Shown here piece after piece: positions 14,085-21,916 of a stretch of DNA of 23,051 nt. Location of the stretch: NCBI GenBank assembly GCA_003488005.1, contig DNND01000045.1, positions 2,119-25,169 of the forward strand, written 5' to 3'. The notes beneath the pieces are model-generated. The model searched no databases and was not told the origin of the DNA. It saw only the letters and a list, made by a program, of their open reading frames with translations. Numbering within the stretch: the first letter of the stretch is position 1; every line of letters begins with the position of its first letter. Source of the DNA: Blastocatellia bacterium. Its GTDB lineage: Bacteria > Acidobacteriota > Blastocatellia > Pyrinomonadales > Pyrinomonadaceae. The position numbers and the translations under genes are program-made.

Positions 14085-14458
14085 CACCTGAAATTGTAAT
14101 TCGCACACAGCAAAGGACAAAGGCGATGGGCTGCTCAGTAGTGTCTTAATTTCGTTTTGTCTGTGCGTCCTTTGTGTCCTCTGTGCCTCTGCGGTGAACA
14201 ATCCCTAATAAGAATTCACCACTGAGGCACTGAGAACACAAAGGACGCACAAAGAAGATTTCAAACTAAGACACGACCCGCGGCTCCTACACTTTCCCTT
14301 TGCTCGGATTCTGTTATAGGCTGCGGCGCCAGCGTTGAGTTTGGCGGACGCTAGCCTGAGAGTTAACTAAAACGGGCTAAAATCTGAAACTTACCAACTG
14401 CAGCAACCGTTTCTCTTAGCGGGGAAACTCTCTTCAGGATTCGCAGGAAGGACCATTT
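14085..14458. other. Divergent gap with inverted repeat
   Basis: This 374-base gap lies between the methyltransferase (minus) and the zinc-ribbon gene (plus). Bases 14141-14274 are the inverted repeat. Bases 14275-14440 are unique and should hold the plus-strand promoter, but I see no convincing boxes. GGAAGGA precedes the ATG at 14459 by six bases. Confidence 0.6.
14141..14274. repeat. Long inverted repeat with about 59-base arms
   Basis: The left arm (14141-14198) starts GTGTCTTAATTTCG and the right arm (14215-14274) ends TCAAACTAAGACAC. The arms pair imperfectly along their length around a 16-base loop containing CCCTAATAA. The CCTCTGTGCCTCTGCGGTGAA part resembles a sequence type often seen in bacterial intergenic repeats. 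A one-armed relative lies at 986-1060. Confidence 0.9.
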
Positions 14459-14926
14459 ATGTTCTGTTCCAGTTGTGGCACTACGATCACGCCGGGTTTG
14501 AGCTTTTGTAATCGCTGCGGCGCGAGCTTGAAAGAGGAACCCACTGGGTCAACCGTGAGGACAGGCGCCATCGTCGCATTCTTAATAGCCATCGCCATTA
14601 TCGGCATCAGCGGGCTGGGCATGATGCTGGGCGGCGCGGTTACGTTGAAGCGAGATGCCGTGCTTGGTGAAGACGTGGTCGGCATGTTCATGTTCTTCAC
14701 CTTCATCATCGTCGGCCTAATCGAATTCTTTTTGGTCAGACAGTTGTCAAAACTTATCAGCAATCCGGCACCGAAACGCGCGTCGCTGCCGCAACCGTCC
14801 GCAGTACCCCTCGAGTTGCATCCTGCGTCAGCCGCTCAGGCGCGCGGTTTACCGGAAGCAATGCCGAGCGTGACGGAGAATACAACTCGGACACTCGAGT
14901 ACCAACGCAAAGAACCACCGCGTTAA
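14459..14926 (+). CDS. Zinc-ribbon membrane protein with two helices
   Basis: A 155-aa protein starting ATG 14459 with GGAAGGA six bases upstream. The N-terminal zinc ribbon has C3-x2-C6-x10-C17-x2-C20 (MFCSSCGTTI...FCNRCGASL), a classic treble-clef-like four-Cys site. Two membrane helices follow at about 36-58 and 73-93. The last 60 residues are Pro/Ala-rich and probably unstructured. It is a typical small zinc_ribbon_2 membrane protein of unknown role, distinct from the three-Cys ribbons at 51 and 1998. It is 36 bases from the next gene on the same strand and likely forms an operon with the head-GIN lipoprotein. Confidence 0.82.
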   Translation: MFCSSCGTTITPGLSFCNRCGASLKEEPTGSTVRTGAIVAFLIAIAIIGISGLGMMLGGAVTLKRDAVLGEDVVGMFMFFTFIIVGLIEFFLVRQLSKLISNPAPKRASLPQPSAVPLELHPASAAQARGLPEAMPSVTENTTRTLEYQRKEPPR

Positions 14927-14962
14927 CAAAGGCGGCGAACGGAATGAGGTAACCGGAACATC

Positions 14963-15640
14963 ATGCACATTTTCACCAATCGAAAAACGTATTTGCTGTT
15001 GGCGCTGCTTTCATTGTTTGCCGGCTGCCATTTTCAAATTCACGACGAGATTAAAGGCTCGGGCGTGCGCCTGAAACAAAAGCGCGACGTTCCCTCATTT
15101 AATTCGATCGCCACTGAGGGCGCTTTCGACATCGAGGTTGTTTGCCAAAAACCGCAGAGCATCGAAGTAGAAGCTGACGACAATCTGCTGCCACTGATCA
15201 CTACGGAGGTTTCCAACAACGTGCTGCACATCAGAAGCAATCGCAGTTTTTCGGCTAGCGATTCCATCAAAATCACAATTTCGGTGCCTGAACTCGAAGG
15301 CATTTCAGCCAAAGGCGCCGGCAAGTGCGACATCACCGGGATAAAAAACGAAAAGTTTGAAATTGATGCAAATGGCGCCACCACCATCAGGCTGGCTGGA
15401 GAAACAAAGCTTATTGATATTGATAGCAACGGCGCCGGAAAAATCGATGCGCACAAACTGCGTGCGGCGCGCGGTGTTGTTCAGGCGAAAGGCGTAGCGC
15501 GGGTGGATGTGAACGTTGCTGAACAATTGGATGTAACTGTTTCCGGACCATCGCACGTAACCTACCGCGGCGATCCAGTTTTGAATAAGACTGTCCATGG
15601 ACCAGGCAGCGTCGAGAAAAAAGAAGCAGAGGTAAGCTGA
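14963..15640 (+). CDS. Head-GIN (DUF2807) lipoprotein
   Basis: A 225-aa protein with a lipoprotein signal: hydrophobic 10-20 then lipobox LFAGC, lipidated at Cys22. The mature part is a putative auto-transporter adhesin head GIN domain: PSFNSIATEGAFDIEVV, then VEADDNLLPLITTEV, then repeated beta-helix turns LEGISAKGAGKCDITG, FEIDANGATTIRLAG, LIDIDSNGAGKIDA and LDVTVSGPSHVTYRGDP. The NGA/KGA pattern every about 20 residues marks the parallel beta-helix rungs. Function in the family is uncertain (envelope surface or sensing). The stop is followed within nine bases by a heptamer array. Confidence 0.88.
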   Translation: MHIFTNRKTYLLLALLSLFAGCHFQIHDEIKGSGVRLKQKRDVPSFNSIATEGAFDIEVVCQKPQSIEVEADDNLLPLITTEVSNNVLHIRSNRSFSASDSIKITISVPELEGISAKGAGKCDITGIKNEKFEIDANGATTIRLAGETKLIDIDSNGAGKIDAHKLRAARGVVQAKGVARVDVNVAEQLDVTVSGPSHVTYRGDPVLNKTVHGPGSVEKKEAEVS

Positions 15641-15648
15641 CCGGAGTC

Positions 15649-15676
15649 GTAAATCGTGAATCGTGAATCATAAATA
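15649..15676. repeat. Heptamer array after lipoprotein stop
   Basis: Four units, GTAAATC, GTGAATC, GTGAATC and ATAAATA, start eight bases after the stop codon at 15640. They are of the same unit family as 12071-12105 and 21756-21790. Confidence 0.85.
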
Positions 15677-15771
15677 GAGCGTCCGCTGCTTTTGTCTCAC
15701 GCGCTGGTGACTTCGGCACCGCGGCAATTGCCCACAGCATCTCTCTCCTCTGCGCAATCTGCGGAAACCTC

Positions 15772-15867
15772 CTGCTGTTTACTGTTTGCTGTTGACTGTT
15801 TCACTTCGTAGACGATTCACGATTTGCGTTTTTCCTGTTGACATTCGACTGCCTGCTGCCTGACTAT
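15772..15867. repeat. Composite heptamer array upstream of ferredoxin
   Basis: CTGCTGT, TTACTGT, TTGCTGT and TGACTGT fill 15772-15799. ACGATTC and ACGATTT follow at 15812-15825. Degenerate units GCGTTTT, TCCTGTT, GACATTC, GACTGCC, TGCTGCC and TGACTAT run to 15867. The array ends 33 bases before the ferredoxin start, so it lies where its promoter or leader should be. Confidence 0.75.
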
Positions 15868-15900
15868 TTGCCATCATTCGAAAAGGAGCTTATTGCGCCA

Positions 15901-16200
15901 ATGACCTATGTAGTTGTTGAGTTATGTGTTGATTGCAAATATACCGACTGCGCGGCTGTCTGTCCGGTGGAAGCTTTTCATGAACTCACCGATCGTCTGT
16001 ACATCAACGCCGACACTTGTATCGATTGCGATGCTTGCGTTCCTGAATGTCCGGTAGAGGCAATCTTCGCCGACACTAATGTTCCTGAGAACTACGCTCA
16101 TTGGACGCAGATCAATATTGACGAAGCTCCAAACTATCCGGTCATCAGCCAAAAAATACCGGCGCTGCATGGACCAACCTGCGCTGGTCCTGAAGAGTAA
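15901..16200 (+). CDS. fdxA: Seven-iron ferredoxin (FdxA type)
   Basis: A 99-aa protein starting MTYVVVELCVDCKYTDC, which is the standard FdxA opening; 21 extra upstream codons in the open frame are repeat DNA. AAGGAG precedes the ATG but at a long spacing (about 12). By comparison with Azotobacter ferredoxin I, Cys9, Cys17 and Cys50 should bind the [3Fe-4S] cluster, and Cys21, Cys40, Cys43 and Cys46 the [4Fe-4S] cluster, with Cys12 free. All are present. It is a soluble low-potential electron carrier. Its short C-terminal part ends before the longer tail of classical FdxA. A strong terminator follows directly. Confidence 0.92.
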   Translation: MTYVVVELCVDCKYTDCAAVCPVEAFHELTDRLYINADTCIDCDACVPECPVEAIFADTNVPENYAHWTQINIDEAPNYPVISQKIPALHGPTCAGPEE

Positions 16201-16226
16201 CAACCTATCCAAAAGAACTAACACAG

Positions 16227-16255
16227 GCGGGCCGCTTTTCGAGTGGCCCGCTTTT
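16227..16255 (+). terminator. Rho-independent terminator after ferredoxin
   Basis: A seven-pair stem, GCGGGCC/GGCCCGC, with an 11-base loop is followed by TTTTGCGTTTT. It lies 26 bases after the ferredoxin stop. Confidence 0.85.
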
Positions 16256-16389
16256 GCGTTTTATGAACCTGGCAATCAGCGACGGTGCACTTTTGCGGTC
16301 TGACGGCTCTTGTTACAATCCAGGTTGCAAAAAGATTCTTCAGCTCGAGGCAGCGTCTTGATCGATGTGAATGACGAGAGGAGTGTTGC

Positions 16390-16860
16390 TTGATTACCTG
16401 TCGCAAGATGACCGCCGCGGATGTCGCTGACGCTTTTGAAATGCTGCGCGTTTTTCTGCGCGAAGACGAACACTACCTCGCCAGCAGCGAAGCCTACGGC
16501 GACCGTGGCTTCCAGGGACTTAACGACGCGCTCGATCTTTTTCTGGAACAACCGGAACTTGGGTTCGTCTGGATAGCCTATGACCAAAAAGGCGCTGCGG
16601 CAGTCTGCGTAGTTTGTTATGCCATCTCGACGTCGATGGGGGCGGTGGTGGCAAAGCTCGATGACGTGTCAGTGAAAGCAGACCGCCGCGGTGGCGGAAT
16701 CGGAACTGCGTTATTGGAACAATTGAAAGCGCAACTGCGAAAAGAGGCAGTGACGCGCATCGATGTCGCCGTCCACCTGGAGAATCCGGAAGCGCGCCGG
16801 TTTTATGAAAAGCTGGGGTTTATGGCGCTGAATGAAGAACGAATGGCCTGCGTTATCTGA
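16390..16860 (+). CDS. GNAT-family N-acetyltransferase
   Basis: A 156-aa protein. It probably starts at TTG 16390, because GAGAGGAG sits six bases upstream and no in-frame ATG gives the conserved MITCRKMTAADV opening; ATG at codon 7 would cut the first strand. Acetyl-CoA motif A is seen as LDDVSVKADRRGGGIGTALL, with the RxxGxG loop at about 100-105. The end ENPEARRFYEKLGFMAL is the typical motif B helix and strand. The acceptor is unknown; small GNATs of this form often acetylate amino groups of drugs, polyamines or peptides. The next gene converges on it, with an inverted repeat between. Confidence 0.88.
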   Translation: MITCRKMTAADVADAFEMLRVFLREDEHYLASSEAYGDRGFQGLNDALDLFLEQPELGFVWIAYDQKGAAAVCVVCYAISTSMGAVVAKLDDVSVKADRRGGGIGTALLEQLKAQLRKEAVTRIDVAVHLENPEARRFYEKLGFMALNEERMACVI

Positions 16861-16874
16861 TTTTGTAGCAAGAC

Positions 16875-16997
16875 TAGCCGCGGATTTTCGCGGAGCAACG
16901 CGGATCTGAAAAAAGAAGAAGTCACAAAATATTTTTAGTTTTTGGCTTCTTTGGTCTTACTCAGATCCGCGTTTTATCCGCGTTCATCTGCGGCTAA
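16875..16997. repeat. Long inverted repeat between convergent genes
   Basis: The left arm (16875-16909, TAGCCGCGGATTTTCGCGG then CAACGCGGATCTGA) pairs with the right arm (16961-16996, TCAGATCCGCG...CTGCGGCTA). Weaker pairing (AGAAGAAGTCAC with GGCTTCTTTGG) continues inwards around an A/T-rich centre. It begins 14 bases after the GNAT stop and ends on the base before the dipeptidase stop codon. It could act as a two-way terminator. Confidence 0.88.
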
Positions 16998-18383
16998 TTA
17001 TTCTTTCCCAAGGTTCGCGATCTCTTCAAAGTATTTCGCAAACGCAACCATCCCACCCGACGCCTGCTGCCAATCGAAGTTTTCATTCGGCGCGTGATAA
17101 CCGTGCTCGGGAAGCGACAGTCCCAGAAATAAGACCGGGCACTGCAAAACTTTTTCAATACTGGTCATCGCTCCAATAGTTCCGCCATCGCGAACAAAGA
17201 CTGCCTCGCGTCCAAAGGCAAATTTGATCGCTCGCTTTAGGGCTTGAGGCAATGGACCAGTGAGCACAGTGCGAAACGCCGGCGCGGCTGATTCAAACTG
17301 AACCTTCACGTCCGGATTTCTTTCCTTAATTGCTGCCCGCAACTGCTTCTTGATCTTTTCCGGATCCTGACCGGGCACCAGGCGAAACGAAGCCTTAACC
17401 TCGGCGCGCGGCGGCACAATTGATTTCACGCCCGGGCCTTGATAGCCGCCGACCACTCCGTGAATTTCCATCGTGGGCATGCCCCAGATGCGTTTCATCA
17501 CTTCGAGCTGATCCTCGCTGCGCATCAATTTCAGATGATGTGCTTTTTTGAAACCCTTAACCGTAAAGCCGGAGTTGACCCAATCGTTTAGTTCACTCTT
17601 TGATGGCGGGATCACATCGTCATAGAAACCTTTGATCTTGATTTTACCGGTCACCGGATCGTAAAGATCGCAAACCAAGCGCATCAACTCGGCAATCGGA
17701 TTGCGCGAGGCGCCGCCTGTTTCACCTGAATGCGTATCGGTCGCTCCGGTTTCGAGCGTGAGAATAAATCCCAACAAGCCGCGCAGCCCCGCCGAACTTG
17801 CCGGCCGATCTCGCGAAACCCAGACTGTGTCTGAAACAACGACCGAATCGGTTCGCAGGTCTCGCTTATTTTTGGAAATGATCTTTTCGAAATTCGGCGA
17901 ACCGATTTCCTCTTCAAACTCCCAAAGGAAACGAATATTGATTGGCACGCCTGCCTCTTGCGCCGCGCGCGCGCCATAGAGCGCCGCCAGTGCCGGGCCC
18001 TTGTCGTCCGTCGTGCCGCGACCAAAGTAGCTGTCGCCCCTGGTCGTCATAACAAACGGCTCGGTGTCCCAGGGCTCGGTTTCCTTCGAGGCCGGCTGCA
18101 CATCCATATGGTTGTAAACCGTAACCGTGGGCGCATTTTTTGCTGAATCGAATACCGCATGCACGGTCGGATTGCCGCGGTCGGCCTTGTAGACATCCAC
18201 TTTCCCGCCAAATTGCCGGAACGTAGCGACCGTCAGATCCACTCCGGCGCGAATGTCTTCAGCGTGGGCAGGATCCGAAGATACGGTCGGAGTTTCAACA
18301 AAAGTCTTGAGCAGCGTCTCGTATTCCTTACGATGACTTTTGGCAAATAAAAAAAGTTGGTTGCGATCCAGGGCGCTCGCCAT
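16998..18383 (-). CDS. M20-family metallodipeptidase
   Basis: A 461-aa cytosolic dinuclear-zinc peptidase of the M20 carnosinase/PepV-like group. Visible metal and catalytic residues: His92 and Asp94 (YNHMDVQP), bridging Asp126 (GRGTTDDKG), catalytic and metal Glu158/Glu159 (EFEEEIGS), Asp of VVVSDTVW, and the late His in LSLPEHGYHAPNENF. The lid (dimerisation) domain lies in between at about 200-360, with ATDTHSGETGG at its entry. Length and order match the family, so it should hydrolyse dipeptides or acylated amino acids. The start ATG 18383 has GGAGGAA six bases upstream. A possible weak promoter TTGATG/TATAAA upstream is not convincing. Confidence 0.92.
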   Translation of the reverse strand: MASALDRNQLFLFAKSHRKEYETLLKTFVETPTVSSDPAHAEDIRAGVDLTVATFRQFGGKVDVYKADRGNPTVHAVFDSAKNAPTVTVYNHMDVQPASKETEPWDTEPFVMTTRGDSYFGRGTTDDKGPALAALYGARAAQEAGVPINIRFLWEFEEEIGSPNFEKIISKNKRDLRTDSVVVSDTVWVSRDRPASSAGLRGLLGFILTLETGATDTHSGETGGASRNPIAELMRLVCDLYDPVTGKIKIKGFYDDVIPPSKSELNDWVNSGFTVKGFKKAHHLKLMRSEDQLEVMKRIWGMPTMEIHGVVGGYQGPGVKSIVPPRAEVKASFRLVPGQDPEKIKKQLRAAIKERNPDVKVQFESAAPAFRTVLTGPLPQALKRAIKFAFGREAVFVRDGGTIGAMTSIEKVLQCPVLFLGLSLPEHGYHAPNENFDWQQASGGMVAFAKYFEEIANLGKE

Positions 18384-18695
18384 GCAGGCTTCCTCCGGTG
18401 GAATAACGTATTTACGGTAACAGTTCGTTTTCGGGCTTAGCAGTTTATAGTGCCCAAAGCTTTACATCAAACCGAACTTCTGAGGGCAACTCTTTGCAAT
18501 TGGCAAACCACTAAACCCCTGGCGCCGGGCGCTGAATTTGCGGAAGCTTTTGTCCCCTTTCCGTGATCCCGATTTAGTAACAAGCGCGAGTTCATTTACG
18601 CAGGATCTTCGTGTTATTCTGGCAACCCGCTTATCGCTGTTGCGAACGGCGACTTTTCATTATCGAGTGGATCTACAGGGTTTTAGGAGGCTTTT
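18384..18695. other. Divergent promoter gap, no repeat seen
   Basis: This 312-base gap lies between the dipeptidase (minus) and the S41 protease (plus). It should carry both promoters. A TATAAA box at about 18444-18449 (minus sense) and TTGCGA near the plus gene are the best, weak, candidates. It is the only gap of this size without a dispersed repeat that I can see. Confidence 0.5.
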
Positions 18696-20396
18696 GTGAG
18701 AACAAGATTTTACCTGCCGGGCGTGGCAATCCTTATTTTGGCTGTTTGCATGGCTGCGAACGTTTTCTCGCAACAGACGGGAGCGGCGCGCCGCCAGCCG
18801 GCTGCTGCGCCCGAAGCTTCACTGGCCAAAGCCCCGACCTCGCGCGCTCCGGTTAGCGCCGCCGTCGTAAAAACCGATCTCTCGGAAGCGCTCTCGGTAA
18901 TCCAGGACAATTACATCGATGGGAAGAAACTTGATTACAACTCGATCTTCAAGTCATCGATCAGCGGCATGCTGAATGTGCTCGATCCGCACTCAACTTA
19001 TTTCGATGCAGCTGACTACGCCACCTTCAGGACTGAACAACGATCAGAATACTTTGGCATAGGCGCAACCATCGGCGACCTGCGCCAGGGCGACGACGTT
19101 AATACTTACATTCGCGCCACCTTCGCAGACGCGCCGGCCAACCGTGCAGGTTTGCGTTTTGGCGATCGCATCGTGGCCGTCGACGATCAGTCGATGAGAG
19201 GCAAAACCTTTCCCGAAGTTAGAAAATTCCTGCTTGGACCACGCGGCACGGTAGTCAAAGTTACCGTTGAGCATCTGGCAACAGGAAAGACTGAGACGGT
19301 GACGATTACGCGCGACGCTGTGTCGCTGCCCTCGATACCGCAGGCATACATGATCAAGCCCGGCATCGGTTATGTGGCGATGACCGGCGGCTTTAACCTA
19401 ACGACTGCCGACGAGTTTTCGGCCGCGCTCGAAAGCCTGCACTCGAAAGGCATGAACATGTTGGTGCTGGACCTGCGCGGAAATCGCGGCGGCCTGCTGA
19501 TTCAAGCAGTGCGCGTGGCCAACACTTTCCTTCAGCGCGGCCAGATGATTGTTAAGCAACAAGGTCGAATCAGGGGTAGCATGGAAGAATTCCGCGGTGT
19601 TAACGACGTTCCGGATCAAACGCCGCTGGTCGTACTAGTAAACAACGATACTGCTTCGGCTGCCGAGATCGTTGCCGGCGCCCTGCAGGATCACGATCGC
19701 GCCTTAATTGTCGGCGAGAACACTTTTGGCAAAGGCCTGGTCCAACTTCCCATCCAACTCGAATACGACTCGGCGCTGCTCTTGACGGTGGCGAAGTATT
19801 ACACGCCTTCAGGCCGTCTGATCCAACGCGATTATTCGAATAGCGGTGTCTACGATTACTACACCCACGGCGGTGTGGCCGGCAACAAAGAACCGGCATT
19901 GCCAACCGGCGCTGAGAGCCATACCGACACTGGCCGCGCGGTCTACGGCGGCGGCGGCATCTCGCCTGATGAAATGGTGAAGCCGGGCAAGATCACCGCG
20001 TCGGAAGCACGCCTAAGCGATGCGATTTTCGGCTTCGCGCTTGAGCTGACGATGGGCCGCGTCGCTGGTTTTGAAAACTACAAGGTGCAACGGCCAATCG
20101 AGTTTGAGCATGATTTACTGACAACTGACTATCCGGTGACGGACGCCCTTTTCAAACAATTCAAGCAGTACGTTGCGGGCAAGCCCATTCTCAAGGTGAC
20201 TCCGGAACAACTGGATCGAGGGCGCTCATTTGTTGACCGCCAACTGCGTTTTGAGTTGACTACCGCTGCGTTCGGTTCGATCGCTGCGCTGCAAGTCTTC
20301 AACGAAACCGACCCGCAAATCGCTCATGCGGTAGCGGCCATGCCGAAAGCGCGTGAACTTGCGCTCGCTGCCAGACGCGCTCGCGCCCGCGGGTAG
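18696..20396 (+). CDS. PDZ-containing S41 C-terminal processing protease
   Basis: A 566-aa exported protease. The GTG start at 18696 is preceded by GGAGG at five bases. The signal peptide has its hydrophobic core at 7-22 and likely cleavage after VFS (25). An LDPHSTYFDAADY helix (96-108) is typical of the CtpA group. The PDZ domain lies at about 118-205, with the GLRFGDRIVAVDDQ substrate-gating loop. The peptidase domain (about 215-420) includes catalytic Ser321 (NNDTASAAEIVAGAL) and Lys346 (GENTFGKGLVQ), spaced 25 residues as in Tsp. The C-terminal 140 residues are helical and family-variable. It likely trims or degrades periplasmic proteins. A strong terminator lies 28 bases downstream. Confidence 0.93.
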   Translation: MRTRFYLPGVAILILAVCMAANVFSQQTGAARRQPAAAPEASLAKAPTSRAPVSAAVVKTDLSEALSVIQDNYIDGKKLDYNSIFKSSISGMLNVLDPHSTYFDAADYATFRTEQRSEYFGIGATIGDLRQGDDVNTYIRATFADAPANRAGLRFGDRIVAVDDQSMRGKTFPEVRKFLLGPRGTVVKVTVEHLATGKTETVTITRDAVSLPSIPQAYMIKPGIGYVAMTGGFNLTTADEFSAALESLHSKGMNMLVLDLRGNRGGLLIQAVRVANTFLQRGQMIVKQQGRIRGSMEEFRGVNDVPDQTPLVVLVNNDTASAAEIVAGALQDHDRALIVGENTFGKGLVQLPIQLEYDSALLLTVAKYYTPSGRLIQRDYSNSGVYDYYTHGGVAGNKEPALPTGAESHTDTGRAVYGGGGISPDEMVKPGKITASEARLSDAIFGFALELTMGRVAGFENYKVQRPIEFEHDLLTTDYPVTDALFKQFKQYVAGKPILKVTPEQLDRGRSFVDRQLRFELTTAAFGSIAALQVFNETDPQIAHAVAAMPKARELALAARRARARG

Positions 20397-20424
20397 GATA
20401 GTTAGGATTGCATTGTTTTGACTT

Positions 20425-20454
20425 AAGGACAGGCATTCGTGCTTGTCCTTTTTT
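20425..20454 (+). terminator. Rho-independent terminator with UUCG loop
   Basis: AAGGACAGGCA-TTCG-TGCTTGTCCTT gives an 11-pair stem (one G-U) closed by the very stable UUCG tetraloop and followed by TTTT. It lies 28 bases after the S41 protease stop. Confidence 0.92.
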
Positions 20455-20526
20455 CTATTTTGGAAATGAGGATTACCGCCTGCTGCAGTGGGTTGGTCTT
20501 GCGTTTGCGGCCATTCCAGCAGAGCG

Positions 20527-20673
20527 ATGAGGTCAGTACCGCCTGCGGTAGCGGGTGGATGCTTGATTGCAGTTATGAATTGCACAATGCCGGGTGGGTC
20601 GACCGCGATCACTCAGAATCATTATTCGAAAATCACAACATCCACCCGCTACCGCAGGCGGTACTGACCTCAT
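20527..20673. repeat. Perfect 35-base inverted repeat
   Basis: The left arm (20527-20561, ATGAGGTCAGTACCGCCTGC...) and right arm (20639-20673) are exact reverse complements around a 77-base spacer. The arms share GCGGTAGCG with the element at 7247-7419, and the spacer contains GGGTGGGTCGAC like that element's end, suggesting distant kinship. No open frame lies within. Confidence 0.93.
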
Positions 20674-20761
20674 TGGCCCGGCTTTTGAGTAACTCAACAA
20701 CTTGAAATCGCATTCCTATGATTAATGGAGAATCTTCTTCTCTTGGTGAGAACCCAAAACT

Positions 20762-21751
20762 CTACATTAGTAAAACTATCTTGCCAAAGCTTTCGTTCCC
20801 TTCCATGCGCGCGTGCGCGTCGCGAATTTCTTCCATTTTATAAACCCGATCGACGACCGGCCGCATTGTTCCGGCCGCCAACAGCGGCACGACTTGCTCC
20901 GCAAACAGTCTGGTAGCCGTGGCCTTCTCTTCCAGCGAGCGGCCGCGCAACATCGTTCCAATAATCGTCAGTCGCTTGCCCATCGCCAGCGAAATATCGA
21001 ACGTCGCGTTCGCGCCGGCGGTAGTTCCCACTAACACCAGGCGGCCCTGGTTGGCCAATGCGTGCAGGTTGGCTTCCAGATAAGCGGCGCCGACCAGATC
21101 GATTATCACGTTCACGCCGCGACCGCGCGTCCATTCCATCACCGGCGCGACCATCGTTTGCGGATCTGCGGCGACCGCGACAGCTTTGCTGAGTCCAAAC
21201 TCCTTCGCCCGTTCAAGCTTTTCTGCGGTGCGCGACGTGCCAAACGTGGTTGCGCCGGCGACACTCGCAAGTTGAATTGCCGCGGTGCCCACGCCTGAAC
21301 CGGCGGCATGGACCAGCATGGATTCACCGGCACGTAAATTCGCGCGCGTGAACAACGCGTCGTGTGCCGTAATGAAAACTTCCGGCACGGCCGCCGCTTC
21401 CGGCCAGTCCAGGTTTTCGGGAATTTCTGCAAGATGGTTTTCCGGCACGACGAGGTACTCGGCCTGCGCGCCTCCGGCAGTAATACCAAAGACTCGCTGA
21501 CCAATCTTCCAGGTGCGCACCTCATCGCCGACTGCTTCCACTTCGCCGGCAAACTCGAGGCCGGGGATGTTCTGCGGATAGCCTGGAGGGGCGGGATAAT
21601 AGCCGCGGCGCTGATAGACATCGGCACGATTCAGGCCGGCTGCGCGCACGCGGACACGCACGCGATCGGCTGTCGGCAGAGGCGGCGTTTGCACCTCGCT
21701 AATCTGTAAAACTTCAGGACCACCGGCAGCGGTTATGGTTACAGCTTTCAT
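20762..21751 (-). CDS. NADPH:quinone oxidoreductase, MDR superfamily
   Basis: A 329-aa zinc-free medium-chain oxidoreductase of the QOR/PIG3-like group. The N-terminal GroES-like part opens MKAVTITAAGGPEVLQI and has GLNRADVYQRRGYYPAPPG. The Rossmann domain carries LVHAAGSGVGTAAIQLA (146-162), the NADPH motif, then GTSRTAEKLE. It reduces quinones or enones with NADPH in the cytosol, by family. Length is complete, and no zinc-ligand Cys set is present. No SD is found before ATG 21751: a heptamer array begins five bases upstream of the start codon and occupies the leader. It is divergent from the lipid-kinase gene, 175 bases away. Confidence 0.92.
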   Translation of the reverse strand: MKAVTITAAGGPEVLQISEVQTPPLPTADRVRVRVRAAGLNRADVYQRRGYYPAPPGYPQNIPGLEFAGEVEAVGDEVRTWKIGQRVFGITAGGAQAEYLVVPENHLAEIPENLDWPEAAAVPEVFITAHDALFTRANLRAGESMLVHAAGSGVGTAAIQLASVAGATTFGTSRTAEKLERAKEFGLSKAVAVAADPQTMVAPVMEWTRGRGVNVIIDLVGAAYLEANLHALANQGRLVLVGTTAGANATFDISLAMGKRLTIIGTMLRGRSLEEKATATRLFAEQVVPLLAAGTMRPVVDRVYKMEEIRDAHARMEGNESFGKIVLLM

Positions 21752-21755
21752 ATTC

Positions 21756-21790
21756 GTTAATCGTAAGTCGTGAATCGTAAATCGTAAAGA
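21756..21790. repeat. Heptamer array in quinone reductase leader
   Basis: Five units, GTTAATC, GTAAGTC, GTGAATC, GTAAATC and GTAAAGA, start five bases upstream of the minus-strand ATG at 21751. They replace any visible ribosome binding site. Confidence 0.88.
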
Positions 21791-21881
21791 GAGGGGCCCT
21801 TACTTCGCAAAGATCGTGCATATTTTCGGTTTGTCTCAAAACTAAAGGCCTTAACCAAATATTTGGGCTTCAACCGTAAGA

Positions 21882-21916
21882 TTTTCCATATCCCATTTTC
21901 CATTTCTCACTTACCA
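21882..21916. repeat. Heptamer array in lipid-kinase leader
   Basis: Five units, TTTTCCA, TATCCCA, TTTTCCA, TTTCTCA and CTTACCA, end ten bases before the ATG at 21927. This unit type occurs only here in the window, but it has the same period and the same position against a start codon. Confidence 0.8.

Larger units (their letters stand above)
20397..20761. other. Convergent gap: terminator plus inverted repeat
   Basis: This 365-base gap is shared by two convergent genes. A terminator serves the protease at 20425-20454. Bases 20477-20505 contain a decayed-looking relative (TACCGCCTGCTGCAGTGGG) of the arm of the perfect inverted repeat that follows at 20527-20673. Nothing else is recognised. 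Confidence 0.6.

Noticed and set aside
14082..14201. Longer N-terminus of the TIGR00027-type methyltransferase
   Set aside because: The added residues are translated from the dispersed inverted repeat and precede the family's usual start.
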